In this document: positions 1 to 12,700 of the stretch, one piece after another
How positions within the stretch are numbered: the stretch's first letter is position 1
Layout of the letters: each line of letters starts with the position of its first letter
DNA from: Lomentospora prolificans
Taxonomy: Eukaryota > Ascomycota > Sordariomycetes > Microascales > Microascaceae
Assembly: GCA_029532625.1 (NCBI GenBank)
Contig: JARFXM010000011.1
Coordinates: 2,046,001-2,110,000, forward strand
DNA: 64,000 bases
Direction of reading: 5' to 3'
Notes under the pieces: generated by a model
The model's database searches: none
Told to the model about the DNA's origin: nothing
What the model saw: only the letters and a program-made list of their open reading frames with translations
Made by a program: the position numbers and the translations under genes

Positions 1-805
1 GGACCAATATAGTATTTCTTTTTCCTTTTTTTTTTTTTTTTTTTTTTTTTTTGATATTAGAGAGGGTTGCGGGTTGACGGAGAGGTGGGCGTGGAAACGT
101 AGGGGAATATTGCAACGTTTAGTCGTAGTGGAGGCTTGGTCAAAAATGTTCAGTGTTGGGTATCGGCTTGCCAGAGTCTACATTAGAGATGAGCTCATCC
201 TTTCATGGCGCGTCTTGGTCTTGCACATGTGCAACCGGCACCGCCCGCGCCCACAGCGTCAACACAACGTGGACTTTCTTCCGACTTTCGATCATAGGTC
301 ATCTTACAAACGTATTATTATGCGAAAAATGACTTCTCTATTCTCTCTCTCTATATAATAGATATGTATGCTTTTGTGTTGCGAAAACAATTAACCCACC
401 CAAATGAATCACGTCAAGTGCGAACGGAAATCATTTCTTTTTTTGTAATTTTGTTTTTATTCTTCTTTTCATTAACTTGTGTGGTCAACAGGGTCCAACA
501 TGCCCCCTGGTCTATCAACTTGCTCATGTTTATTATTACCGTAGGGTAACGACAACATGCAAAAAAATTTGGACAGAGAAAAAAGTTGAGCCTAGTAAGT
601 AGGCAGATCTATCTTGGAGCTCCAGACCCAGATGCCATTTGCTTGCGTGCAAGCTCCAGACAATCTAGTTAAGAGCCCAACGAGTATAAGATTTTGTGAT
701 GTGGATGGAAAAGACCTGATATCAACGCTTGCATTTGCCAGTGTTGGTATCCCTTTGTCCCATCGGTCCTCCTTTTTCCCACATCTGGTATATTGTATCG
801 TGCAT
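1..805. other. Intergenic, downstream of pma1
   Basis: This is flanking sequence beyond the 3' end of the proton-pump gene. It has a run of 27 T at 26-52 and T-rich sequence near 430-480. The open frames here have no protein-like composition, apart from the read-through frame of pma1 that runs to 669 if its last intron is retained. I see no gene. Confidence 0.6.
26..52. repeat. Poly-T run (27 T)
   Basis: An uninterrupted homopolymer of 27 T near the left edge of the window, just after a TTTCC spacer. Its length may be affected by assembly error. Confidence 0.85.
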
Positions 806-3800
806 TTAAGCGGACTTCTCGTGCTGGGTAGAGACTCGCTGGAGGGAGACGACTGTAGAAGAGAGATGTTAGTTCCAAGTTCTTGAGAGCCTGATAGTGG
901 CAGCTAGGAGATAGAGATGTAAACTTACCAAAGTCTTCAAGGGATCGCTGCTTTTGGCTGCCCTTGATAGACTTGCCGTGCATAAGGTTGTCGAAGCCTT
1001 GGCTGCCCTGGAGAAGGTAGTAGACACCGCCCAGGACGCAGAAGACACCGACGGAGAAGATCCAGATACGAACAACGGCGACAATAGAGGTGTCGCTGTT
1101 CTCGAACCAACCCCAGATGGTGAAGCAGGTGGCGATGATGTCAACGATGAGGATGGCACCGGTGAGCTGCCACGAGGGGATGGAGGACCAGAAGGGACCG
1201 TTTGCACGGGTGATGAAGATGAGCCAATTCTCAGTGAGAGAGATCTCAAGGAAGAGGACAGCATCGAGGTTACCAAAGTTCTGGACGATACCACCGTTGG
1301 GAGAGCCGGCGGCATACATGGTGGTGAGGACGATCCAGGTACCAATGGCAAGGACAACACCGAGAAGGACCGACATTCCCCAGAGCTTGGGAAGGTTCCA
1401 CTTGACGGGAGTCGACGAGTAGGGGGCGTTGTCGTAGGCAATGGCAAGGGTCGCAATATCGGCGAAAATGGCGATGAAGACAACGAGGTTGATGTTGAGC
1501 GACCTGTTAAGAATCACAATCCACAGACCAAGGAAGATCTCGAGATGGATAGACAAGGCGATACGGTAGACAACGTAAGCGTACATGCGGTGGAAAATCT
1601 GACGAGAAGTCTTGAGAGCATCAATGATAGCACCGAGACCAGGGGCAAGGAAGACAATATCGGCGGCGGAACGAGCGGCGTCGGAGGCACCCTCGACAGC
1701 AATACCAGTATCGGCCTTCTTGAGCGAGGGAGCGTCGTTGACACCGTCACCAGTCATGGCAACGAGGTAACCACGCTGCTGAAGAATCTCGACGACATTG
1801 TACTTGTGCTGGGGGAAGACCTCGGCAAAACCATCGGCAGCCTCAACGAAATCGTAGACCTCAGAGCCGGGCATATCACCGCCACCACCGAGACCGAGAC
1901 GCTCAGCGTTGTAGACGTTAGTACCGAGACCGAGCTGACGAGAGGTCTCACGAGCAATACCGACGGCATCACCAGTCAACATCTTGATGGAAAGACCGAG
2001 ACGCTTGGCTTCATTGATGGTACGAGCAGTGTCATGACGAGGAGGGTCAGAGCAGGGCATGATACCGAGAATCTCCCAAGAACCCTCACCTCGCTTGCGG
2101 GCGACACCAAGGGAACGGAAACCACGGGTGGCGAACTCAGCGACCTTGTTCTTGTAGGCCTGGTCAACATCCTCGGGAATGGGGTGGTCCTTCTCGACGG
2201 TGGAAAGGACGAAGAGAGGGGCACCCTTGACGCAAGTGATGCGCTCACCCTGGGGAGACTCAACAACGGCGGTGACCTTCTTGGAAACGGGGTCGAAGGG
2301 GTGGAAGTCGAGCACCTTGTACTTGGACAAGACTGACTTGGCACGGGGGTAGTATCGGAGGGACTTGAGGAAAGCCTTGTCAATGGCGTCCATACCCTTC
2401 TTCTTGCGCGAAGCAGCCAAGCAGGCAGTCAACATGAGGTCATCGGGATCAACACCGGCAACGGTGTACGGCTCGGAAAGAGACAGCTTGTTCTTGGTGA
2501 GAGTACCAGTCTTGTCGGAGCAGAGAATCTCGACACCGGCAAGGGATTCAATGGCGGAAAGCTTCTGAACGATGGCCTTCTTCTTGGCAAGATAGGCAGC
2601 ACCGACAGCCATGGTAGTGGTGACGACAGCGGGAAGACCGACGGGGACACCAATAATGGTAATGGCCAGGGTGAACTCGAGGATGGGCACAATGCCAACG
2701 GAGCGGTAGAAGGAGGCAACCCAGACAATCAGGTTGGTCAAGATGACGAGAATGAGGAGCACGGTACCAATACCGTTCAGGACCTCAGTGAAGTGACCAG
2801 TACCAGCGGAAGCCTGAGAGACGAGAGCGGCAGCACGACCGACGAAAGTGCTGTCACCAGTGGCGCTGACGATGATGAAAGCCTCACCACGCTTGACAGC
2901 GGAAGAGGCGTAACAGTGATCGTTGACATGCTTGTCGACGGCGAGAGACTCACCAGTGATGGCGGACTGATCAACTTGGAGGAAGGCCTCTTCGGTGACA
3001 ATGCGACCATCAGCAGGAATAATGGTACCCTCTGTCGAAACGTGTTAGTGTTTCCAAAATCACGTGATACCTTAAGACGCGTTGTTTCGTTTTCACCACT
3101 TACCTTCGACCTGGAGAATGTCACCAGGAACAACCTCGGGAGCCTCAACCTCCTTGAGGGTGCCGTCACGGAGAACGACAGCCTTCAAGGCCAGGGTCTT
3201 CTTGAGTTCCTCAACAATAGAGCCAGCCTGGAATTCCTGAATGAAACCAACACAGGCGTTAAGAAGAAGAAGACCGCAGATGACACCGAAATCAACCCAG
3301 TGCTGAAGACCAGCGGCAAGGACGGCAGCAGCCTCCATGACGAACTGGACGGGACCAACGAAGAAACCCAAAAACTTGAGAACGAGATTTTCCTGTAGCA
3401 AGCATGTCAGCAAGTGCGAAAAATTTCAAGGGTACTAATGATAACAAATCGCGTCTTGCGCTCAAAAGGAAACGCGTTCCCGCGACCCTAATGGAGCTAA
3501 TGAGCTTGGGGAATGGACTAGGTTAACACATACGCGCTCCTCCTTCATGGCGTTCAAACCGTACTTTCGGCGGCGGGCAAGGACTTCATCGTTGGTGAGA
3601 CCGGTAACGGTCGAGGTCTGAAGCATGTCATCGGGGACCTGGCGAACGTTGCCGTGGGCATCCTCCTCACCCTCCTCCTCAAAGTCGTGTCCATCTTGAG
3701 ACTCGAGTTCGTCGATAAGGGCGTCGAGGTCCTCATCATCCTCATCATCGGCTCCAGGGACGGCAGGGTTGAAGGGCTTCACATCCTTCTTCTCGTCGTA

Positions 3801-3839
3801 GCCCGTAGGCTGCGCCGAGGCCGAGGGAACATCAGCCAT
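806..3839 (-). CDS. pma1: Plasma-membrane H+-ATPase (P-type, PMA1 family)
   Basis: Proton-exporting P3A ATPase that energises the plasma membrane and controls cytosolic pH. Four exons: 3534-3839, 3104-3392, 929-3031 and 806-852, which join in frame to 914 residues, close to the usual 918-920. An acidic N-terminal region (DDEDDEDLDALIDELE) precedes the TGES actuator motif, the phosphorylation motif CSDKTGTLT (Asp about 371), KGAP in the nucleotide domain and TGDGVNDAP, with hydrophobic helices in the expected places. The first ATG at 3839 starts the family-typical MADVPSA leader. The 47-base last exon encodes the autoinhibitory tail ending QRVSTQHEKSA; its Ser-Thr pair matches the glucose-regulated S911/T912 of yeast Pma1. 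A 76-base intron (853-928) separates this tail from the membrane domain. Codon use is strongly biased, as expected for a highly expressed gene, and this creates long antisense open frames. Confidence 0.97.
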
Positions 3840-6800
3840 GGCGATGGAAATTGTTGTTGCGCGGGGTGGTCAACAAGAGTTGCTGTGCGCAAAGGAAACG
3901 CCGCGAAGGAGCTTCGTTCGTTGTCAATTGACTAAAGCTCCAACAGACCAACACTCTTAAGTTATTGACTCTTTTTCTCCCTTTCCAATTCAATTGGCGA
4001 TTGGGAAAGTGAAATGGATTGGTAGGAAATTGAAAGGAACCACACGGGTGAGACGCGTGTGAGCTTTATATTTCAAGCTGTGAGGGAAAAAAAAAGTGCG
4101 TTGAGGGGAGATGGTCTTAAGAGGTGGCGCAAAGGAAATTCCTAAACAAGGACGAGAGAGGGAAGGCAAGCCTCCAAAGACACCACCACACGAAATTTGA
4201 GGGCCAATTCTTTAGCGCAAACTGGAAACCTTCGTGGGTGATGAAAAAGGAAAAGAAGAAGGGAAGGAAGGCATTGGGAGAAGATGAGGGAGACACTCGC
4301 GAATATATGAGGAAAGCTTCCTCCAAGGCAATTGCACCTAGCACCAGTAGCTCCAATTCGAGTAACGGTACGTACCTGGTGAGAAAACTAGGACCGGGAG
4401 GAGCGGGGGGGGCGTGTGTGATGTGGAGCTGCAGTGGAGTGGAGGGGGCGTGGGAAATGGTGGCGACCATCCTTCTTTGCCGACCACTATGGAAATTCCA
4501 CCAGGGCACAGGGCTCTTGCTGATTAGGCCAATCCGAACCCTGGCTTCTCTTCGCCTGCAGCGAGGGAAAGAAAAACGGAGTAAAAAGGAAAAAAAAAAA
4601 ATTCAAGCACCTGCACCGATCAACACAGGGCCTGGGTCCATGTGGGAAACAACTCTGGTCGGCGAGTCCATTCGTTCGGCCCAACACGGAATGCGCTCCT
4701 GACTTTCGTCACTTCCTCGTGTACCCACTTGAACTCCGGGTCGGCAAACTGGATCCGTCTACTGAAGGAGAATGAGTGTACTCGGACAGTACAGTTATAC
4801 AGGCACCAAAGTGGCCGGCGGACACTGTCCTCTCAGTCGCAAACAAAGAATTTTCAGCACAACGTTCGGCGATAACAGTGCTATACTTTTCCCGACAATA
4901 CAGAGCGGCGCACTAAAACCCAGACTCTTCTCTCTAACAGACCACCAACGCTGGCCGATGCCGAGTAAGCTGCTTCACTTCCAAGCAGCGTATACAGTAG
5001 TGGTAAAATTGCATCAGGAAACAACTAGCTTCAGTAGCAGACGAGTGGTAGTAGACAGGACACAGTGCGCAATGACCATGAATATCGCGTCTAATCACTG
5101 CAGTCAGAGTGCGATCGTACCGATTGAGCTATAGTAGAGCAGCCCACTCTTCTTATACCGTTCAGAGCGCCTACCATGCCCATTTTCATTTCCTTGAGAT
5201 ATGCTGAATCATTGATGGGCAAGGGCGCCGACGCGTTATTATATGCTCCGAAATAATCAAGATAGGGCCGAGTGTACAAACGCGCCATTTTCACTTCCGT
5301 GGAATACGGCGCTACCTATGCAATTGAGCAACTCCAGAGGAAGACGGGCATGGCGAGAGGAGATAAAACACTTCTGTATCTGCCTACATGAAAGTGATGG
5401 GAGGTGGTACGCAAACTCTACCTACCGCCAACAAGCTCTCAATATTGTCACAGAGTAGGAGACAAAACAGATCGTCAGGTACCTTGTCTTGTCGACAACG
5501 GAGCAGGCCGGGCTGCTGGGCGTTTGAATCAGAGCATGGGAGGATTCGCTCAAGGAAGCCTGATTCCTACCCTGTGCGAGAAGGAAGTCGTGCACTCACT
5601 GTAGTGCGCGCGATAGGTACGTATGATCCTATGATCGTAGCTGCAAAGAGACATGCATCCCGGCGCATACTGTGTACAGGCACGGTTTCCGAACCAAGTT
5701 CGGTCGCTCTTGTCTAAAAGTGGCAATCAAAAGATGTAAACAAAAGAAACATCTTTTTCCCTCCGTGTCGTCCGTGCCCCCCACTGTGCAACCCCCAATT
5801 TTGCTGGTGCTGTGATTGGACAGACCTGTGGAATGAACACCCCAAGCTCGCCTCAGGGTGCGTGCGTGCAGTCTCTCTCCGCGCCTCCTCCTCAATTCAC
5901 CTTCTGCCGTTGACCTCGAATCTGGGTAAAAATCGTAGCTTGTCTTGGCACAAGACTCTCATGACCTCTTGAGTCGGGGGTCGCGGAGTGCTTGGGAAGG
6001 CATGGCGTTGTATTTCTTGGCTTTCAGCCATATTCGCAAAGTGGGTTTGCAACAATCAATTCAAGCTTCGTCTCCTCTCCTTATCGCCTGAGCAGCTTGG
6101 AATAATGTTAGTTTGAGTAGCCGATTAAGACCTGGTAATTCCTATCCGCGCATTGCATAATGGAATACATCTTCTCATCATTCCAGAATGCCGCATTAGT
6201 GCAGGGCATATCCTGCTTCAATCCGCGCTGGTAATTAGTATACAGTGCATGGCAAGACATCAGACATTGTACTGCAAGTGTACTCTATGGCCATGCGACA
6301 ACAAGAAAATAGCGAGGATAAAAAGCGAGAAAAGGCGAGCCAGAACAGGAAGCAGTGATTATTGCGCGATTTTTCTCCGTTGGCACATGCCGCGGATGCT
6401 CCAACGGATAGGAAACGACACTAGCAAAAAGGCTCCTAGGACGAGGGGGCGGTATGGGGTACCAAAGGTACAGGAAAGTTGCCCTTATCGATTGACGGAA
6501 GAGGTACGGCAGTGGCTGTTCTAGTACCAGCAGACGGTATTAGCAGGGAAGGAGAGGGGACAACCCTCCTAGGGTATGTGAGGAAAGAGGAAGCAGGAAG
6601 CAAGCCGAGGTGGACCAGGCCTAGTCCTTGTCCTAATCGATGTGCTGAGGGCCTGTCAAGCCGAGAAAGCCGCAAGTATGACGACACTATCGGTACTCTC
6701 TTTGGATATATCTTCTTCATCTCTGCGGCGTAAAATCGGGATGCGTAAACAGAGGTTTCTGGCGGTCAGCGAGGCACACCTGACTAGAATAACCGAATAA

Positions 6801-8046
6801 CCACCGTCCCCAGGAAGAATTTTCCCCCACGCCTGGCCGTGTTGCCTGAAAATCCGAACTCGCTCCTGAGGTGTCAATCGAGCCTATTGCCACGGGCTTA
6901 CCGCCCTTCGCTACCGGCGGAGTGCCCGAGAAAGAATGAAGCCTCTTGCCGCATCTGACCCATTTTGCTCTCCGTCCTTCCGTAGCTGCTCCGTGCTGCC
7001 TCCTAGCCTAGGCTCTTGCTCCTTACAGGGCCCTGAAGACTATTCTACTCCATACGGGCTATATCCCGGAGCTCCTCCGTGACTTTCCTGACTGATACAT
7101 ATTACCTAAATATTCAGGGCACTTCCAATGACAAGGCCGTTCCCGTAGTAGGGCAAGGGAACTAAGGCGGAGCCGACGATTCTCATTCTGGCCGTTTCGT
7201 CTTTCTCGGGATGTTTGTGGGTCTTTTACTAGCAAACATCTGCGATTTTAGCAATGCTAACACCGATGGATATCGATTCAGACGCCTACGCCGGGCCTTT
7301 TGTTCGCCATCGGTTCCGGCAGGGACCCTTGGCGCACTCAAGCCGATACTCGAGACCTAAAACAATGAATTTTCTCATCTCGAAGTATGGGGGATCCGGC
7401 AGCCGAAGCTTCGGTTACCGTGGATATAATGCTCGAAGCGGTGCCACCGACAACGATGCTGTACCGCCAACCAACAAGTTTTGCTCCGGTGCTACCTGCT
7501 CAAAGTCGGTAGGTCCATCCCCAACTTCAATCGTCCCTTGCCTTTTTTTCCCGGGCCCAAGCGCGTATGCCGATGTCTGAATGGCTCGCTCAATTTTGGC
7601 TCGATTGTCCCACGTTTTCTCTCCCCATCTAACCAATCGCTCAGGCTGCAGTCCCCACAAAAAAGTCGATCCAAGGTGGCCGCTGTTTCTTTCTCCCACC
7701 CATGTCCGTGGTCGATTGGGAGGTCCATCGCCCATGTCAATCACAACTCGACCATAATGTCGCGCATCTTTGTACTCCGTGCCAAGTACTGTGATCCTCT
7801 CAATCCCCCGGAAACGGGTCCGAGCTTGGGGCACATGCGCGATAAAAGGCGTCAATGTAGAGCAGTCGTAACATGGGGCTGCTTCACAGCACGGCAAGCT
7901 ACCGCAGCTCTACCTATTAGCAGGCTTTCCGTCGCTTTTAGGCCTCATTCTCGAGAAGCTTCTGTCGCTCAAAAAAGGCGCTCCAGGAGCGGTCATTCCG
8001 ACCTCTAAAATAGCTCAATCCTAGCCCAATTCTGTTTCTTCCATTT

Positions 8047-8292
8047 TCAGACGATAACCCGGGATGGGTCTAGTAGATTACAAGCTAGAGCACCCCGCGG
8101 AGATAGCATCCTCACTACTGCGTACTTCGTTGGGGACGAAGCCGCCCGTCTTTGCCGTGTGCGCCGCGCTGCGCTTGCCCGTGAGCTGGAGGCATCTCCT
8201 ACCCATCTACAGCAGCAGCTGGCTGGTTGGGGTTTACCACCCAGGGCCACTCGTACCACCTTACGGAATCCGACATCTGCACAGAGGGCATA
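8047..8292 (+). other. Coding-like fragment, no start codon
   Basis: A plus-strand frame ending at a TAG near 8290 reads like protein, with stretches such as GDEAARLCRVRRAALAREL and LQQQLAGWGLPP, and it has GC-rich third positions. It has no ATG of its own and in-frame stops lie upstream. It may be one exon of a gene I could not complete, or a relic. I do not recognise the family. Confidence 0.2.
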
Positions 8293-9730
8293 GAGGTGAC
8301 ATCAGGGCATATAGTTTCCTTGCGCCTTCCGAAACTTTGATTCAGAAGCTTCATGGTCGTTGTTCATCGCATCTCATCACGGAGATATCTCGTCATTCTT
8401 TCGACAAACTACAGCCCAACTAGAATCTACCTGAGAAACATCACAGATCCATCTCAGAAACCACTTCATGCCAGTCATCTTCAATTGACTACCAATTAGT
8501 CACAGCCCGTGGCGGGAAGATGCCCACTCAATGGCCTTTTCTAGTATTCGCTTTTTTTATGGTAGGTCTTCGCGAGACCAAAAAAACAATGACTAACCCC
8601 GAGCGGAGATCCCTTCGTATGTACATACGTTTCCGGCTCCCGCATGCCGCCACTTTTGAGGGCTCGCCACTTTCCTTGCAGTTCCTTGCTTTATGTTCTC
8701 GGAACTGATGTCAGCTCCTCAGAGCAGGCGTGCAAATGGGTTAAGCAATTGGGAGAGTCCCAGATACTGATGGTAATACTGCATCCAGCACGCAAAGAGC
8801 ACGTCCTCTTTCCCATCTTCGCACCAACAGAACGCAGACTAAGTCTGATAGGCTGATTGGCGCTAAGAGCTCGAGCATAATCACTGGCACACCGAAGGTG
8901 TGATCCCAGGCCCTCGATCCGCTATGTACGCCGTCGAAGGAACGAAAGTGCGTTTCGAGCCCATCCACTCTTGGGCACGGGGAACGGGCGTATTGTAGGT
9001 TGAATAATAAGAAAGGGCCTTGTTCGGCACTTGCCATCTCAGTAGCTGAACCCATCGTATCGAGTCGCTCGTGCTCCAACACCAGTTACTTCGACGCACT
9101 GGGTCGGGTCATATGCAATAATTACTCCAACGACCGTGAGTTGCACGCCTTGAACCCTCAAGTCTCGACCTCGAACCCAGCTGCTTCAAGCCTCAAAATT
9201 AGACCCCACTACTGGCCACTGAAGCACAGGGCTGGCTCGGATATGGGAGAACGGTGTGCGGCAGCGCGAGCGGGAAAGGAGATTGATTCGCACCACACTC
9301 TCAATTTTGGACCTGGATTTATGTGTTCACCCAGTCACCTGCAACACCTTCAACCCAAGCTCCATGCCTTCCCAGCCACCAGAATGTGACGGTCAAAGCC
9401 AGGAACAGCCCGGCAATCGAGGCGAATGTCCGCCTCATGGAGATATTTCTGGACAGCAGCACGCGGATTTGAATGAGGATGGGAGCTCTCCCCTGCGCGT
9501 GAGTGCACGCGGTGCCTTCACTGTGAGTGCAAAGGGCTCGGCACTACGTGCCGCCTGCATATCTTGGCATCTTGTTTGGGGATGTAACCTTGTGTGGATC
9601 CAATACGACAGGGCCGTGCAAGACGCAACCCCCATGATGGTCCTACTGTACGAGAGCGCCAGAACCCGTTGTCCTGCTCATCGAGCTGGCTGGCTGACTT
9701 GGGTCGCCTAGGCACCGCGACTCGTTTACG

Positions 9731-9770
9731 ACGGCGACTGCGACTGCAACTGCGACTGCAACTGAAGCTG
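9731..9770. repeat. Hexamer-type repeat (GCGACT/GCAACT)
   Basis: About six imperfect copies of a six-base unit alternating GCGACT and GCAACT. On the minus strand it would read as an Ala-Val repeat, but no supported gene covers it. Confidence 0.7.
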
Positions 9771-12700
9771 GGCTAGACGTGGAGTGCGTGAGTGCGGCGC
9801 TCCGAGCCCTAGTAGTTATGTACCTCTGCCTCCGCTGACCTCGTGAATGGGGCGGGCGCCCGAGTCTCGAGCCGCACAGGTAGGATTCCACTGTTGAGCT
9901 CGGCCCCCAATCAATACCTCTCTCGCTTCCAGAGAATGTTTTGTTTCACAACTCGCCGAACCATATCCTTCGTCATTCCCTGTGCTCTGTCATAACTTCC
10001 GCGTCACACCATGTAATAAACGCAAAAGAAGGTTTACACAAGACACCTTTGGATGACTGTCAAATGTGTCATAGTTATTCATATTAGGAAGGTCAGAAGC
10101 GCTCTGCGGGTATACCGTACCTTCACCAAAGGCGTGTTGATATCTAAGAGAATCCATTTCCAATTATTATGGAGCCTGTCTTCAATGCTATTTACTCATA
10201 ATATTCGCCAGCTCGTGATCCAAGGGCCTCCAGGAGTAGCTTGTTGTTGGTAGCTATACAGTACACGTTACTGTACTTAAGTTCGTTGTTAAATCCAAGG
10301 AACGGGAATTATATACAGTGTTCACATTCCAAAAACACGGTAAACAAGGGCTCAGGGCATGGGCATGGGTCGCCATTTGCGGCGGCATTTTTGGCTCTTA
10401 TTAACAGCCAGCAAGGATGCAAGGCCAGAGCACTGAGCAAGGGTCTCCCATGGGCCATGGGGACCGGTGGGGGATATGCAGGCGCCGTTCTCACCACGTC
10501 GATCGGAGGTCCTTGCTGGAGAGCAAGGAAGCAGGTGCACACTGGCAGTCCGGGGGGTGCGCCTCTTCCTTGCTCCTCGACATTGTCCATTGAATGCTGA
10601 CTTGTTATTATCTCCAGTGACCCTACCACTGCTACCTTTGCTGGCTGTTGATGATTGCAGCGCTGAGTTGTTACCGTAGTGGAGCGCGCCAGGTCAGCAA
10701 ATCCCTCCCTTCATACAGATATTACAGGTTCGGATGGAGCCCTCCCCTTCCAATGAAGATGAAACCAAAGAGTAAAAGTGAGCACTCGTTGGCCGATCAG
10801 GATGAATAGGGCAATTGGGGATCCCTGGTCTGTTGATTTTTTGACCAGTGACAGGTCGCCCGAGGAGCTTGGTTCTCCAACTGACCCTTCTCCACGGCTA
10901 GGCAGTTCGGGACCCATACCAAAGACAACAACCCCATCTGACTATGAGGTATATTCTGGAAAATCTGCAGGCGGGCCAGAGCTTTGCCGCTTGTCACAAC
11001 TCACACTTGCACTCGCACCGTAGATGCGGAGAAAGCTCCAACAGGCGGTCAAGGGAAGAACTGGAAGCTACTAACAACAGTCGAACTGGGAAACATGTCA
11101 AGTGATCCTATTGTGCCTCAATGGCGCTTTAATTTGCTCAAGAAGAAAAAAATGCCCCGAATTCCAGGTCCTGAGGAATACGAATAGGGGAGTATGCATA
11201 GAAAAGTACTGCTTAATACGCGGAAGAGGAGGAAACCGAGCCAGCGTCGTCGCATCAAGGCTGGAGCTGTCGGCAACATCAACGGGAATGGGTCTTGTGT
11301 CCATCTGACGCCCAAGACTTGCCAATTACCTCGCCCACAAGCCCAACTGGGCAATTAGGATGCTCTCGTGGATGGCATAATGGCTAAAACGCACTCACCA
11401 CGCTCGCAATGATGTCTGGATAGATCATTTGGTCTTGGGTCGTCGTCAATTGACGGAAATTCTCATCTCAAGGGGTTGGCTCATTGGTATACGACGTCTC
11501 AGTGAGTTGCCGCGATACCATCCTCAAGGCCAGCTTCAACGCTTTCGTGAAGCCCTCATATCCACAAGACGCCCTCTTTTTTACCCTTTACTTTTCGGTT
11601 GCTCAACTTTCTCTCTTATTTCTCTTGGCTTTACGTATTCTATAGCTGTATCCATCGGTGTCTGCATGTTTTTCCCCCCACCTCCGCAATCTGTGGGGTC
11701 CTCAATAAGTGCAGTCGCTCGATAGATACTAGAACCGACGATACTTTTCGCTCCTGTGTTGCCCAACATGCTTTTTGCTGCCTTTGTTCATTTTTTAACC
11801 CTACTGAATAGTCGCCAAGACCGGTTTTACCGCATGCAAAATTCAGAGGTTTCCCTGAATATGCTTTGGAGATCTCCCGCCCAATCCGCAGCGAATGGGA
11901 CACAGCGGATGCCACGATGGCCCACGACATGATTGCTTGTGCCTTTTTTATTCCAGAATAGATCGATGCATGAGATGAAACGAGAACGCATATCCGCCCG
12001 CTTGAGTTTCCGGGCTTGGCGCCAAACATCAACCTTCCTCAGCATATTACTATTATCTGTATCTATAACATCATCTTGGGAAGGGCCCTACATGGCTTTG
12101 ATATCGTAAACAAAAGAGAACAGGAAACCCCCACCCATTCTTACGAGCCCGGGCTATTAAAGACGATGATAATTTAAAGTTATGGGGATTCCATGATAGC
12201 ATGAGTCCGATATTGGGGCAGTCCAGATCGGGCACATGCTCTGGTCTATAACACAGCTGCCCGCACCTCACTTAGGCAGGGTCATGACATGGTAAGACGA
12301 GAAGGCAGTGCCTAGCCGCGATGCGATTCGGTGCCCTCTTGATATCGCCGCCGGGCCTTTACGCTTGGCGCTTGGCAAGTCTCTTCCCGTCTCCGCAAGC
12401 CAAGTCTCTGTAAATCACAATTACATTGCGGCCAGCGACCGGAACGGCCAGCCAAGACGGCCAAAAAGCACGGCAGGGGCAGGGGCAGGGAGGAGGGAGA
12501 TCTTCCAAGTGCCAAGAGACTTTTTTCTTGAGCTTTGCCCTCACCCCCAAAAAGAAAAAAATAATGAGGCTATATCAGCGATTGCTTTCCCTCTTTATGC
12601 TGCTCGCTCCCTCCTTTAGTCCTATCTCTGCAACCATTGACGTGATGTCGTCCTTATCAATTACGTATCTCGGCCGTGTCATCTGAGTGACTTGTTAACT

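Noticed and set aside
954..2336. 460-codon open frame on the plus strand across pma1
   Set aside because: It lies exactly antisense to the strongly codon-biased third exon of pma1 and reads as Gly/Asp/Thr-rich filler without motifs. Codon bias alone explains it.
4124..4702. 192-codon plus-strand frame upstream of pma1
   Set aside because: It starts at GTG, is Lys-rich because of purine tracts and lies in the presumed pma1 promoter and leader. One stretch (EDEGDTREYMRKASSKAIA) is peptide-like, but not enough to support a gene.
5120..5131. tRNA A-box-like sequence TAGCTCAATCGG on the minus strand
   Set aside because: No T-arm B box follows at the right distance and no acceptor stem can be formed.
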